Of a stretch of DNA of 64,000 nucleotides, positions 18,711 to 27,553 are shown in pieces. The notes under the pieces were generated by a model that was not told the DNA's origin, searched no databases, and was given only the letters and a program-made list of their open reading frames with translations. How positions within the stretch are numbered: position 1 is the stretch's first letter; each line of letters starts with the position of its first letter. A program made the position numbers and the translations under genes. This DNA is from Bosea sp. 29B (GTDB taxonomy: Bacteria > Pseudomonadota > Alphaproteobacteria > Rhizobiales > Beijerinckiaceae): the NCBI RefSeq assembly GCF_902506165.1, contig NZ_LR733817.1, forward strand, positions 3,271,937 through 3,335,936, read 5' to 3'.

Positions 18711-18746
18711 CGCTCGACATCTCCATGACCAATGGAGTGCTCGACC
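18711..18746 (-). repeat. Partial copy of the tRNA-Thr anticodon arm
   Basis: This segment matches tRNA-Thr positions 18521-18556 at 32 of 36 bases without gaps, exactly 190 bp away and in the same orientation. It covers the anticodon stem-loop (GGU anticodon kept) and flanking bases, but the acceptor, D and T arms are missing, so it cannot be a tRNA. It looks like a tRNA fragment left by duplication or by insertion and loss of an integrating element. The 138 bp in between show no gene. Confidence 0.75.
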
Positions 18747-18764
18747 TCGCTGCGGCCGTCCGTT

Positions 18765-19475
18765 TCAGTCCGGCAGCAGCAGGCGCTGGTCGATGCGGAA
18801 AAGCCTGCCATCGCCAAGGAGATGGGCGGAAAAGCCGAGGCCGAACAGCGGCCGGAAGGCGGCGTCGCGGACATTGAGCCCGCCGGCATAGGCGCCCATC
18901 GCCGGCATGACGCAGCGGCTCGGCGACAGGGCAAAGCAGCGTCGGCGCAGCGCCCGGCCGCGCATGCGGACCTTGGCGGCGGGGTGCAGATGCCCGGCGA
19001 TCTCCGGCAGCGCACCGGCAGGGCTCGGCTCGTGCCGCAGCCTGACGCCGCGCAGATCGAGTTCGTCGGCTACGGTGCCGCCCATCGCGGCCGAGATCGC
19101 AGGGTCGTGGTTGCCGCAGATCCAGAGCCAGTCGCGGCCGGCCTGATAGGCGCGCAGGGTCGCCAAGCAGCACTCGTCGATGCGCGCCTCGGCGCCGCGA
19201 TCATGGAAGGAATCGCCGAGCGCGATCACGCGCGCCGGCTGGTAGCGCAGGATGGCGGCGCCGAGCAGCCGCAGCGTCGCGGCGGAATCATAGGGCGGCA
19301 GCAGCACGCCGCGCGCCGCATAGGCCGAGCCCTTCTCCAGATGCAGGTCGGCAACGACGAGCGTGCGCTCGTCCGGGAGGTACAGCGCGCCGGAGAGGTC
19401 GGGCACGACAGCCAGCCGGCTTAGCATGAACGCCTCGGCCGCCACGTCGCTCGATTCCTTCGCCGCCAGGTTCAC
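18765..19475 (-). CDS. pdeM: Ligase-associated DNA damage response endonuclease PdeM
   Basis: Metallophosphoesterase (236 residues) of the ligase-associated PdeM family, predicted to act as a nuclease in DNA repair. Metal-binding motifs are VVADLHLEKGS, IALGDSFHDRG, WICGNHDP and AGHLHPAAKV. The GTG start at 19475 overlaps the stop of the helicase gene; the longer upstream open frame is a shadow of that gene. The Lhr-PdeM gene pair is conserved in bacteria that carry the special ATP-dependent ligase set. Confidence 0.88.
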   Translation of the reverse strand: MNLAAKESSDVAAEAFMLSRLAVVPDLSGALYLPDERTLVVADLHLEKGSAYAARGVLLPPYDSAATLRLLGAAILRYQPARVIALGDSFHDRGAEARIDECCLATLRAYQAGRDWLWICGNHDPAISAAMGGTVADELDLRGVRLRHEPSPAGALPEIAGHLHPAAKVRMRGRALRRRCFALSPSRCVMPAMGAYAGGLNVRDAAFRPLFGLGFSAHLLGDGRLFRIDQRLLLPD

Positions 19476-21958
19476 GCCATCGCCTCTTCGAGCATCTGTG
19501 CTTCCGCCTCGGCCAGGATCTCGTCGGCCGCCTCGCCATGGACCGCCTCGCGTCCGATCTCCAGCATGACCGAGACCGAGAGCGGCGAGACGTGATCGAG
19601 CGGCTGATGCACGATTCGGCCGCTGATCCGTGTCAGCATCTGACCCAGGCGGCCGATGTCGAGCAAGCCGGTCGCGGCATCGGCGCGTGCGGCGCGCAGC
19701 AGCACATGGTCGGGCTGATGCCGGCGCAGCACGTCGTAGACCAGGTCGGTCGAGATCGTCACCTGCCGCCCGCTCTTCTCCTGGCCGGGGAAGCGGCGCT
19801 CGATCAAGCCGCCGATCACGGCGCAGGAGCGGAAGGTGCGCTTCATCAGCGCCGATTCCGCCAGCCACTCCTCGAGATCGTCGCCGAGCATGTCCTGCGC
19901 GAAGAGCTCGTCGAGCGAGAGCGCCCCGCGCGCGATCGCCGCCGCCATGTCGCCGAGAGTCCAGACGCCAAGGCCATAATCATTGCAGACGAAGCCGAGC
20001 GGCTTCAATCGTGCCCGCTCCAGCCGGCGCGTCAGCAGCATGCCGAGCGTCTGGTGGGCGAGGCGGCCCTCGAATGGGTAGGCGACGAGGAAGAAGCGCC
20101 CGGCGCGCGGAAAGGTCTCGACCAGGAGTTCGCCCGGCTTGGGCAGGCGCGATTTCAGCCGCTGCGCATGCAGCCAGGACGAGACCTCGTCCGGCAGCTT
20201 CGCCCATTCCTTCGGCGTCGCCAGGATGGCGCGGACACGGGCGGCGAGGAAGGTCGAGAGCGGGAACTTGCCGCCGGCATAAGAGGGAATCTTCGGGTCG
20301 GTGCCGGCGCTGGTGCGCGAGCAGACCACCTCGTTCTCGACGATGCCCTCGAAGCGCAGCACCTCGCCGGCGAAGACGAAGGTGTCGCCCGGCGTCATCG
20401 TCTCGGCGAAGTACTCCTCCAGCTCGCCGAGCACGCGCCCGCCGCGGCTGAGCATCTGTTGACCGCCGGGGCGAGCCGGCCGCGAGCGGCCGAGCCTGAC
20501 CTTGAGCATGGTCGATTCGACGATGGTGCCGACATTCATCCGGTATTGCTGGATGACGCGGGCATTGCTGGCGCGATAAATGCCGTCCTTGCTGCGCCGG
20601 AGCTTGGCGAAGCGCTCATAGCTCTTCAGCGCATAGCCGCCGGTCGCGACGAAATCGACGACGGCGTCGAAATCGGCACGGGCGAGGTCGGCATAGGGCG
20701 AGGCGGTCAGGACCTCCTCATAGAGCGCATCGGGCTCGAAACCGTCGGAGCAGGCGACCCCCAGCACATGCTGGGCGAGCACGTCGAGCGCCCCGTTTCG
20801 CGGCGGGGGCGTGTCCTGCGCCGCCTCCGCCACCGCATCGAGCGCGGCCCGGCATTCGAGCAATTCGAACCGATTTGAGGGCACCAGCAGCGCCTGCGAG
20901 GGCTCGTCCATGCGGTGATTCGAGCGGCCGATACGCTGCATCAGGCGGCTCGCGCCCTTGGGCGCGCCGACATTGATGACGAGGTCGACATCGCCCCAGT
21001 CGATGCCGAGGTCGAGCGTCGCTGTGCAGACTACGGCTTTCAGCTTTCCCGCCGCCATCGCCGCCTCGACCTTGCGGCGCTGGCCGACATCGAGCGAGCC
21101 GTGATGCAGGGCGATCGGCAGCGTCTCCTCGTTTACGCTCCACAGCGCCTGGAACATGAACTCGGCCTGCATGCGGGTGTTAACGAAGACGAGGGTCAGC
21201 TTGTGGGCCTGGATCGCGGCATAGATGTCGTCGACGGCATGGGCAGTGATGTGCCCCGCCAGCGGCAGCCGTCGCTTGGTGTGCATGATGCCGATCTGCG
21301 CCTGCGCGCCGCCCTTGACGGTGACGAGGCCGGACGGCGTGCCGGCCCCGCCGAGATAGGCCTGCAGATCGGCCGGCTCGCGCACTGTGGCCGAGAGGCC
21401 GACCGCACTCATCTGCGGCGCCAGCGCGCGCAGGCGGGCAAGGTCGAGCGAGAGCAGGTCGCCGCGCTTGGAGGTGACGAGCGCGTGCAGTTCGTCGAGC
21501 ACGACGCGGCGCAGGCCGGCGAAAAACGGCTTGGCATCGCGATGCGAGACCAGCAGCGCGAGCTGCTCCGGGGTGGTGAGCAATATGTCCGGCGGGCGCT
21601 CGATCTGGCGCGCGCGCTTGGCCGGTGAGGTGTCGCCAGTGCGGGTCTCGACCTTCACGGCCAGCCCCATTTCCCGGATCGGCGTCTCGAGATTGCGCGC
21701 GATGTCTACGGCGAGCGCCTTCAGCGGCGAGACATAGAGCGTGTGCAGCCCGTCGCGTTCGCCGCCGCGCTGGGTCAGCTCGACCAGCGAGGGGAGGAAG
21801 CCGGCAAGCGTCTTGCCGGCCCCGGTCGGCGCGACCAAGAGGGTCGAGCGCCCGGCCCGGGCCTCTTCCAGCAAAGCGAGCTGATGCGCCCGCACGCTCC
21901 AGCCGCGACTGGCGAACCAGGCGGAGAAGGCAAGGGGAAGAGGCGAGGGCGCATCCAT
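19472..21958 (-). CDS. Ligase-associated DEXH-box helicase (Lhr-like)
   Basis: Superfamily 2 helicase of the Lhr type (828 residues from the ATG at 21958, where MDAPSPLPLAFSAWFASRGW begins). Motif I is APTGAGKTLAGFLPSL (~43-58), motif II VVLDELHAL, motif III LSATV, and motif VI QRIGRSNHRMDEPS. The C-terminal ~400 residues are the Lhr core extension. It unwinds DNA or RNA-DNA hybrids and is functionally linked by gene neighbourhood to PdeM, the exonuclease and the ATP-dependent ligase. Confidence 0.92.
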   Translation of the reverse strand: MDAPSPLPLAFSAWFASRGWSVRAHQLALLEEARAGRSTLLVAPTGAGKTLAGFLPSLVELTQRGGERDGLHTLYVSPLKALAVDIARNLETPIREMGLAVKVETRTGDTSPAKRARQIERPPDILLTTPEQLALLVSHRDAKPFFAGLRRVVLDELHALVTSKRGDLLSLDLARLRALAPQMSAVGLSATVREPADLQAYLGGAGTPSGLVTVKGGAQAQIGIMHTKRRLPLAGHITAHAVDDIYAAIQAHKLTLVFVNTRMQAEFMFQALWSVNEETLPIALHHGSLDVGQRRKVEAAMAAGKLKAVVCTATLDLGIDWGDVDLVINVGAPKGASRLMQRIGRSNHRMDEPSQALLVPSNRFELLECRAALDAVAEAAQDTPPPRNGALDVLAQHVLGVACSDGFEPDALYEEVLTASPYADLARADFDAVVDFVATGGYALKSYERFAKLRRSKDGIYRASNARVIQQYRMNVGTIVESTMLKVRLGRSRPARPGGQQMLSRGGRVLGELEEYFAETMTPGDTFVFAGEVLRFEGIVENEVVCSRTSAGTDPKIPSYAGGKFPLSTFLAARVRAILATPKEWAKLPDEVSSWLHAQRLKSRLPKPGELLVETFPRAGRFFLVAYPFEGRLAHQTLGMLLTRRLERARLKPLGFVCNDYGLGVWTLGDMAAAIARGALSLDELFAQDMLGDDLEEWLAESALMKRTFRSCAVIGGLIERRFPGQEKSGRQVTISTDLVYDVLRRHQPDHVLLRAARADAATGLLDIGRLGQMLTRISGRIVHQPLDHVSPLSVSVMLEIGREAVHGEAADEILAEAEAQMLEEAMA

Positions 21959-22004
21959 CGAGCGACAGAGATAGGCTCTGTCGAACGAAAAGGGAACGGC
22001 GGCT

Positions 22005-22703
22005 TTACGTCTTTCTGACGGCCCTGCCGGCACTCAGCCCCAGCACCACGACCTTGCTGCCGACAGGCACGCGTCGATAGAGGTCAATGATGTCCTGGTT
22101 GAGCAACCGGATGCAGCCGGACGAGACCATCGTTCCGATCGTCCACGGCTCGACGGTGCCATGCAGCCGGTAGAGCGTGTCGCGCCCGTCGCGATAGAGA
22201 TAGAGCGCGCGCGGACCGAGCGGATTGCCTGAGCCGCCGGCGAGGCCGCCTGAATAGCGGCCATAGCGCTGCGGCTCGCGGCGGATCATGTCCGGTGTCG
22301 GCGTCCAGCGCGGCCATTGCGCCTTGCGCGCGATCGTCGCGGCACCGCGGAAGTTGAAGCCTTCCTCCTTGCCGACGCCGATACCATAGCGGATCGCGCG
22401 ACCGCCTTCGCCGACGAGATAGGCGTAGCGTTCCTCGGGATCGACGACGACGGTTCCGGGTCGTTCGGTCGTACGGTAGCCGACCTCGCGCCGCAGGAAT
22501 TCGGGCTCGATCTCGCTGAGATCGACGGCCGGCACCGGAAAAGGCTCGCCATCGGCGGCGGCGTAGATCGAAGCGTAGTCCGCCTCGAACATGTCGAGGC
22601 GCTTGGCCGACGACTGGCTGGAAAGCTCGGCTGCGGGTCTCGTCACACAACCGGATAGAAGGAACGGGCTGCCGAGCAGCAGGCTGCGTCTGTCGATGGG
22701 CAT
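22005..22703 (-). CDS. Lipoprotein L,D-transpeptidase (YkuD domain)
   Basis: L,D-transpeptidase of the ErfK/YbiS family (232 residues). The N-terminus carries a lipobox (LLSGC, lipidated Cys19) after RRSLLLGSPF. The catalytic YkuD site reads YRLHGTVEPW then GTMVSSGCIRLLNQDIIDLY, with the nucleophile Cys197. It forms 3-3 crosslinks in peptidoglycan or attaches outer-membrane proteins to it, from the periplasm. It interrupts the DNA repair set and is divergent from the LysR gene. Confidence 0.92.
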   Translation of the reverse strand: MPIDRRSLLLGSPFLLSGCVTRPAAELSSQSSAKRLDMFEADYASIYAAADGEPFPVPAVDLSEIEPEFLRREVGYRTTERPGTVVVDPEERYAYLVGEGGRAIRYGIGVGKEEGFNFRGAATIARKAQWPRWTPTPDMIRREPQRYGRYSGGLAGGSGNPLGPRALYLYRDGRDTLYRLHGTVEPWTIGTMVSSGCIRLLNQDIIDLYRRVPVGSKVVVLGLSAGRAVRKT

Positions 22704-22791
22704 TCGGTCTATCGGCTCGCGTAACGGAATTGCTGAGGCGATAGAGCAATTTGCTGCGATAGCGTCGATCCGTTATGAGGTGATGGCTTCC

Positions 22792-22806
22792 ATAACCAAT
22801 GGCTAT
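22792..22806. promoter_or_regulatory. Candidate LysR operator (T-N11-A)
   Basis: ATAACCAATGGCTAT is an imperfect dyad with the T-N11-A pattern bound by LysR-type regulators, centred in the gap between the transpeptidase and LysR genes. It ends 2 bp before the LysR start codon, where the ribosome site should be, so binding could block autogenous expression directly. Confidence 0.4.
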
Positions 22807-22808
22807 GC

Positions 22809-23738
22809 ATGGATATCGCTGCTGCCCTGAGGGCTTTCGTACAGACAGTCGAGCGCGGCTCGGTCACCGCTGCGGCGCGCGATCTCTCCGTGTCACAACC
22901 GGCCGTCACCAAGCACCTGCGCAATCTCGAGCGGCATGTCGGCGCCCGTCTGCTCGAGCGCTCGGCCCGCATGGTTCGGCCGACCGTGCAGGGCAAGGCG
23001 CTCTATGAGGCCAGCCGCAGCGCGCTTTCCACCATCGATGCGGCGCTTGAGGGCGTGCGCCATGAGATGGGGGCGATCGAAGGGTTGTTGCGCGTGCATG
23101 CGCCGTCCTGCATTGGTGCCAGGCATCTGCATCCGATCGCGCTCGCCTTCCAGGAGCGCTATCCCAACGTCGCGATCGATCTCGTCCTGGAAAATCGCGC
23201 GATCGATCTGGTCTATGAGGGCTTCGATCTCGCGCTCCGATATGGCCGCCCGGACGGACAGGAACTGATCGTCCGGCGCCTTGGCCTGGTACGTCGGATC
23301 CTGGTGGCGGCGCCGAGTTTCCTCGGGCGCTCGGAGCCGATCGAGACGCCGGCGCGCCTCTCCGAGATCGATATCGTGACCACGCCGACGCTGCTCTCGC
23401 CGCGCGACGTGCTGCCGTTGCGTCGAGGAGGCGAGAGCATCGACGTGCCGGTGCGGCCGATCATGCGCACGAACGCCGCCGAGACGATCGTCGCGACGCT
23501 GCTGTCGGGACGCGCCGCCGGACCGGTGCAGCAGCTTCTCGTTTCGGATGAGCTCGCGACAGGTCGGCTCGTCCGCATCCTGCCGGATTACGAGGTCAAG
23601 CCGACGGAGGCCTTCTGGACCTTCCCCTCGGTACGCTTCATGCGCCCCGTCGTGCGCGCCTTCACCGATTTCGCCATCCCGGCCTTGCGCGCCGTGGACG
23701 GGGTCGATGTCGGAGATATGCGTCTGGAGGCGACTTAG
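22809..23738 (+). CDS. LysR-family transcriptional regulator
   Basis: LysR-type regulator (309 residues): N-terminal HTH (MDIAAALRAFVQTVERGS, SQPAVTKHLRNLERHVGARL) and a PBP2-like effector domain from ~90 (EGLLRVHAPSCIGARHL, FDLALRYGRPDGQELIVRRLG). It resembles the CrgA/DmlR group that often controls a divergent enzyme gene. The divergent neighbour here is the L,D-transpeptidase, an unusual target. No Shine-Dalgarno is evident before the ATG. Confidence 0.9.
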   Translation: MDIAAALRAFVQTVERGSVTAAARDLSVSQPAVTKHLRNLERHVGARLLERSARMVRPTVQGKALYEASRSALSTIDAALEGVRHEMGAIEGLLRVHAPSCIGARHLHPIALAFQERYPNVAIDLVLENRAIDLVYEGFDLALRYGRPDGQELIVRRLGLVRRILVAAPSFLGRSEPIETPARLSEIDIVTTPTLLSPRDVLPLRRGGESIDVPVRPIMRTNAAETIVATLLSGRAAGPVQQLLVSDELATGRLVRILPDYEVKPTEAFWTFPSVRFMRPVVRAFTDFAIPALRAVDGVDVGDMRLEAT

Positions 23739-23752
23739 GCCAGTCTGGTTCT

Positions 23753-24712
23753 TCAGCCGTTTTCCGCCACCACGATCAGCCCCGGTACCGGCTGGCCGCG
23801 GTCGATGCGGGTGCTCTGCGGCTCGACCAGTACTGGTTTCAGCCCGGCTTCGACGAGCGCCTCTCTGATCCAGCTCTCGGCATGGGCGAAGCGCCGGTCC
23901 TGGCCGACGGTGATGCCCTCGCCGTCATGGCTCTGCGCGGTGAAGGCGAGGAGCCCGCCCGCCTTGAGCACCCGCGCGCTCTGATGGAAACTGGGCGCGA
24001 GGTCGCCGAGATAGACGAAGACGTCGGCGGCGATGACGAGATCGGCCGAGATGTCGGGCCGGCTCGCCAGGAAGGCGGTGAGCCCGGCGGTGGCGAGCTT
24101 GTCGTAGAGCGGTCCGCCGCTCTCGCGCGTCTTGGCCTGTGCCTTGGCGATCATGCGCGGCGAGAGATCGCAACCAGCGAGAAACTCCACCTCGGCGCGG
24201 ATCGCTTCGCCCATCAGCCCGGTGCCGCAGCCGAGATCGTAGGCCGTCTCGAAATGGAAGGGGCGGCCGATCTGTGCGCAAAGGCGCGCGAGCGCATCCT
24301 TCAGCAGTGCCGGCGCCTGATATTGCAGCGTGCCGACGAGATGGCTGTCGAAGCGCTCGGCATAGCCATCGAACAGCGCGCCCGAAAAATTCTCCGAGGT
24401 CGCCTGCTCGGCCGCGAGCGCGCCGATGCGGGCGAGGTCGAGCTTGGCGCCGACATGGTCGTTCGGGTCGAGGTCGAGGCATTGCCGCCAGGCGGTCGCC
24501 GCCTCCTCATTGTGCCCCAGCGCCTCCTGGGCCAATCCGTAGAGATGCCAGGCGGCGGTGAAACCGTAGTTCTCGGTAAGCGTTTGATCGAGGATGTCGA
24601 TCGCCGCCTGCGGATCGCCATCCTTCAGCGCCGCCTCGGCCCAGGCATAGCGGCGGTCGAGGCGCTCATCCCCGGAACTGGCGGAGTACACGTTGCTGCC
24701 CTTTTCGATCAT
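23753..24712 (-). CDS. TPR-containing SAM-dependent methyltransferase
   Basis: Two-domain protein (319 residues). Residues ~20-95 form two TPR-like helical repeats (AWAEAALKDGDPQAAIDIL, AWHLYGLAQEALGHNEEAA). Residues ~120-310 are a class I methyltransferase with the SAM motif TAYDLGCGTGLMGEAI and LVIAADVFVYLGDL. GALFDGYAERFDSHLVGTL is a common opening of this family. The substrate is unknown. It lies between the LysR gene (convergent) and the divergent exonuclease-ligase operon, inside the DNA repair set, but no functional link is shown by the sequence. Confidence 0.85.
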   Translation of the reverse strand: MIEKGSNVYSASSGDERLDRRYAWAEAALKDGDPQAAIDILDQTLTENYGFTAAWHLYGLAQEALGHNEEAATAWRQCLDLDPNDHVGAKLDLARIGALAAEQATSENFSGALFDGYAERFDSHLVGTLQYQAPALLKDALARLCAQIGRPFHFETAYDLGCGTGLMGEAIRAEVEFLAGCDLSPRMIAKAQAKTRESGGPLYDKLATAGLTAFLASRPDISADLVIAADVFVYLGDLAPSFHQSARVLKAGGLLAFTAQSHDGEGITVGQDRRFAHAESWIREALVEAGLKPVLVEPQSTRIDRGQPVPGLIVVAENG

Positions 24713-24751
24713 GCTGCGGGTTTAACGAAGGCAGATGACACTGGCCAGACG

Positions 24752-25807
24752 ATGAAGCCTTCCGATCTGCTGACGCCGACACCGGCCGGGCTCTACTGCC
24801 CACCGGCCGATATCTACATCGATCCTGTCCGGCCGGTGGCGCGGGCGCTGATCACCCATGGCCATTCCGACCATGCGCGTGCCGGCCATGGCGCCGTGCT
24901 GGCGACATCAGAGACGCTGGCGATCATGGCATTGCGCTATGGCGAGGCTTTCGCCGGCTCGGAACAGGCGGCCGTGCCCGGCGAAACCGTGCGTATCGGC
25001 GCGGTCGATTTCCGCTTCGTCCCGGCCGGCCATGTCCTCGGCTCCGCCCAGATCGTGGTCGAGCACAAGGGCCTGCGCATCGTCGTCTCCGGCGACTACA
25101 AGCGCGAGCGCGACCCGACCTGCGCGCCCTTTGAGCCGGTGACCTGCGACGTCTTCATCACCGAGGCGACTTTCGGCCTGCCGGTCTTCCGCCATCCGCC
25201 GGCCCATGCCGAAACCGCCAAGCTGCTCGATTCCGTCCGCCTCTTTCCCGATCGCACCCACATCGTCGGCGCCTATTCGCTGGGGAAGGCGCAGCGGCTG
25301 ATGGCGCTGATCCGCGAAGCCGGCTACGAGCGGCCGATTTATATCCACGGCGCTGTCGAGAAGATTACCCAGTTCTACCAGGCGCAAGGCATTCCGCTTG
25401 GCGAGATCCGCAAGATCGAACCTGGCGAGCGCAAGGCCGAGGAACGCAAGGCACTTGCCGGCGAGATCGTCATCTGCCCGCCGAGCGCGATCCAGGACCT
25501 CTGGTCGCGCCGCTTCCCTGATCCGGTCACTGCCTTTGCCTCCGGCTGGATGCGGGTCAGGGCACGGGCCCGGCAGAAGGGTGTCGAGCTGCCGCTGATC
25601 ATCTCCGATCATGCCGACTGGGACGATCTGCAGGCGACGATCCGCGAGGTCGAGGCGAACGAGATCTGGATCACCCATGGCGAGGCCGAGGCGCTGGCGC
25701 ATTGGTGCGGCACGGTCGGGCTCAAGGGCATGCCGCTGCATCTCGTCGGCTATGGCGACGAAGGTGAAGCCGAGCCCGAGACCAAGCCGGCAGAGGTCTC
25801 GCCATGA
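24752..25807 (+). CDS. Ligase-associated DNA exonuclease (metallo-beta-lactamase fold)
   Basis: Metallo-beta-lactamase/beta-CASP-type nuclease (351 residues), the exonuclease partner of the ATP-dependent ligase. Metal ligands are visible in ALITHGHSDHARAGHG, then VPAGHVLGSAQIVVE and VVSGDYKRERDPTC; a C-terminal LIISDHADWDDL supplies another His. The ATG at 24752 begins the usual N-terminus (MKPSDLLTPTPAGLYCP); the longer open frame upstream is antisense to the methyltransferase. The end overlaps the ligase start (ATGA). Confidence 0.9.
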   Translation: MKPSDLLTPTPAGLYCPPADIYIDPVRPVARALITHGHSDHARAGHGAVLATSETLAIMALRYGEAFAGSEQAAVPGETVRIGAVDFRFVPAGHVLGSAQIVVEHKGLRIVVSGDYKRERDPTCAPFEPVTCDVFITEATFGLPVFRHPPAHAETAKLLDSVRLFPDRTHIVGAYSLGKAQRLMALIREAGYERPIYIHGAVEKITQFYQAQGIPLGEIRKIEPGERKAEERKALAGEIVICPPSAIQDLWSRRFPDPVTAFASGWMRVRARARQKGVELPLIISDHADWDDLQATIREVEANEIWITHGEAEALAHWCGTVGLKGMPLHLVGYGDEGEAEPETKPAEVSP

Positions 25808-27438
25808 ACCGCTTCGCTTGGCTGCTCGACCGCCTCGCCTATGAGCCGCGCCGCAACGGCAAGCTTGCGCTGATCGCCGACTACCTGCGCACCACGCCCG
25901 ACCCCGATCGTGGCTATGCGTTGGCGGCGATGACCGGCGGGCTGGTGTTCCAGAATGCCAAGCCCGGCCTGATCCGCGCTCTGATCGCCGAGCGCACCGA
26001 CCCGGTGCTGTTCGCGCTCTCCTACGATTATGTCGGCGATCTCTCCGAGACAGTCGCGCTGATGTGGCCGGCCCGGCATGGTGCCAATGACGTGCCACAC
26101 CTTCCCGATGTCGTCGCCGGCCTGCAAAAGTCCGGCAAGACCGAGATGCCGCGCTTGATCGCCTCCTGGCTCGATGCGCTCGACGAGACCGGCCGCTGGG
26201 CCCTGCTCAAATTGATCACCGGGGCTCTGCGCATCGGCGTCTCGGCCCGTCTGGCCAAGACCGCTGCCGCGAGCCTCGGCGGCATTCCGGCCGATGAGGT
26301 CGAGCAGGTCTGGCACGGGCTGGAGCCGCCCTATACCGCGCTCTTCGCCTGGCTGGAGGGCAGGGCGGCGCGTCCCGAGGCGACCGACCCGGCGCCGTTC
26401 CGCCCTGTCATGCTTTCGCATGCGGTCGAGGAAGGCGATTTCGACAAGCTTGCTGCCGGCGAGTTCGCTGCCGAGTGGAAATGGGACGGCATCCGCGTCC
26501 AGGCCGTTGCCGGCATGCGGGCCGATGGCAGCCGCACTGTCCGGCTCTATTCCCGCACAGGCGAGGAGATCGGCGGCGCTTTTCCCGATTTGACCGAGGC
26601 TCTGACGCAGGACGGCACGATCGACGGCGAATTGCTGGTGATGCGCGATGGTGTCGTCCAGAGCTTCAACACGCTGCAGCAGCGGCTCAACCGTAAGCAG
26701 GTGACGGCCAGGATGCTGGCCGAGTTCCCGGCGCATATTCGCGCCTACGACCTGCTGGCCGACGCCGACGATGATCTGCGTGCGCTCCCTTACACCGAGC
26801 GGCGCGCCAGGCTGGAGACCTTCCTCGGCAGACTCGACAGTGCCCGCTTCGATCTCTCGCCGCGCATCGCCTTTTCGAGCTGGGATGAGCTGACCGAGGC
26901 CCGCGCCGATCCGGCATCTGCCGGAGCTGGCGCCGATGCCGAAGCGGTCGAGGGCTGCATGCTGAAGCGGCTCGATTCACCCTATCTGCCCGGCCGTCCC
27001 AAGGGTTATTGGTACAAATGGAAGCGCGATGCCCGGTTGGTCGACTGCGTGCTGATGTATGCCCAGCGCGGCCACGGCAAGCGCTCCTCCTTCTATTCCG
27101 ACTACACCTTCGGCGTCTGGCGGGTCGGAGAGGCGGGCACGGACGAGCTCGTGCCGGTCGGCAAGGCCTATTTCGGCTTTACCGACGAGGAACTGGTCGA
27201 GATCGACCGTTATGTCCGCAAGAATACGCTGAACCGCTTCGGCCCGGTGCGCGAGGTCACGCATACGCTCTCAAGCGGCCTCGTCTTCGAAGTGGCCTTC
27301 GAGGGTCTGCAACGCTCGACGCGGCACAAATCCGGCGTCGCCATGCGCTTTCCCCGCATCAACCGTATCCGCTGGGACAAGCCACCGGGCGAGGCCGACC
27401 GGATCGAGACATTGGAGGCGCTCCTGCCTCTGAACTAG
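25804..27438 (+). CDS. Cisplatin-damage-response-type ATP-dependent DNA ligase
   Basis: ATP-dependent DNA ligase (544 residues) of the ligase-associated repair family. An N-terminal helical DNA-binding domain (1-200) precedes the nucleotidyltransferase motif I KWDGIR, with the adenylated Lys at residue 226. EIGGAFPDLTEAL, GTIDGELLV, GCMLKRLDSPYLPGRPKG and WYKWKRD are further ligase motifs, followed by an OB domain. It seals nicks using ATP, alongside a house-keeping NAD ligase not seen here. It is translationally coupled to the exonuclease. Confidence 0.93.
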   Translation: MNRFAWLLDRLAYEPRRNGKLALIADYLRTTPDPDRGYALAAMTGGLVFQNAKPGLIRALIAERTDPVLFALSYDYVGDLSETVALMWPARHGANDVPHLPDVVAGLQKSGKTEMPRLIASWLDALDETGRWALLKLITGALRIGVSARLAKTAAASLGGIPADEVEQVWHGLEPPYTALFAWLEGRAARPEATDPAPFRPVMLSHAVEEGDFDKLAAGEFAAEWKWDGIRVQAVAGMRADGSRTVRLYSRTGEEIGGAFPDLTEALTQDGTIDGELLVMRDGVVQSFNTLQQRLNRKQVTARMLAEFPAHIRAYDLLADADDDLRALPYTERRARLETFLGRLDSARFDLSPRIAFSSWDELTEARADPASAGAGADAEAVEGCMLKRLDSPYLPGRPKGYWYKWKRDARLVDCVLMYAQRGHGKRSSFYSDYTFGVWRVGEAGTDELVPVGKAYFGFTDEELVEIDRYVRKNTLNRFGPVREVTHTLSSGLVFEVAFEGLQRSTRHKSGVAMRFPRINRIRWDKPPGEADRIETLEALLPLN

Positions 27439-27476
27439 CGATCCGCTGTGTCTCCCTGCGATTGGAGCATTGACAG

Positions 27477-27529
27477 GGCAAGATGCCGGGCGCTTGAACT
27501 TTCCAGGGGGAATCGCGCGGCATCTTGCC
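27477..27529 (+). promoter_or_regulatory. 12-bp perfect inverted repeat upstream of the response regulator
   Basis: GGCAAGATGCCG at 27477-27488 and its exact reverse complement CGGCATCTTGCC at 27518-27529 flank a 29-nt spacer in the 115-bp gap between the ligase and the response regulator. No run of T follows, so an intrinsic terminator is unlikely. It may be a dimer operator or a leader-RNA stem. A TTGACA lies at 27470-27475. Confidence 0.4.
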
Positions 27530-27553
27530 GGGCTTTGGCGCGCGGAGGGCATG

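Noticed and set aside
27470..27493. Sigma-70-like promoter at TTGACA before the response regulator
   Set aside because: No acceptable -10 box at 16-18 bp spacing was found.
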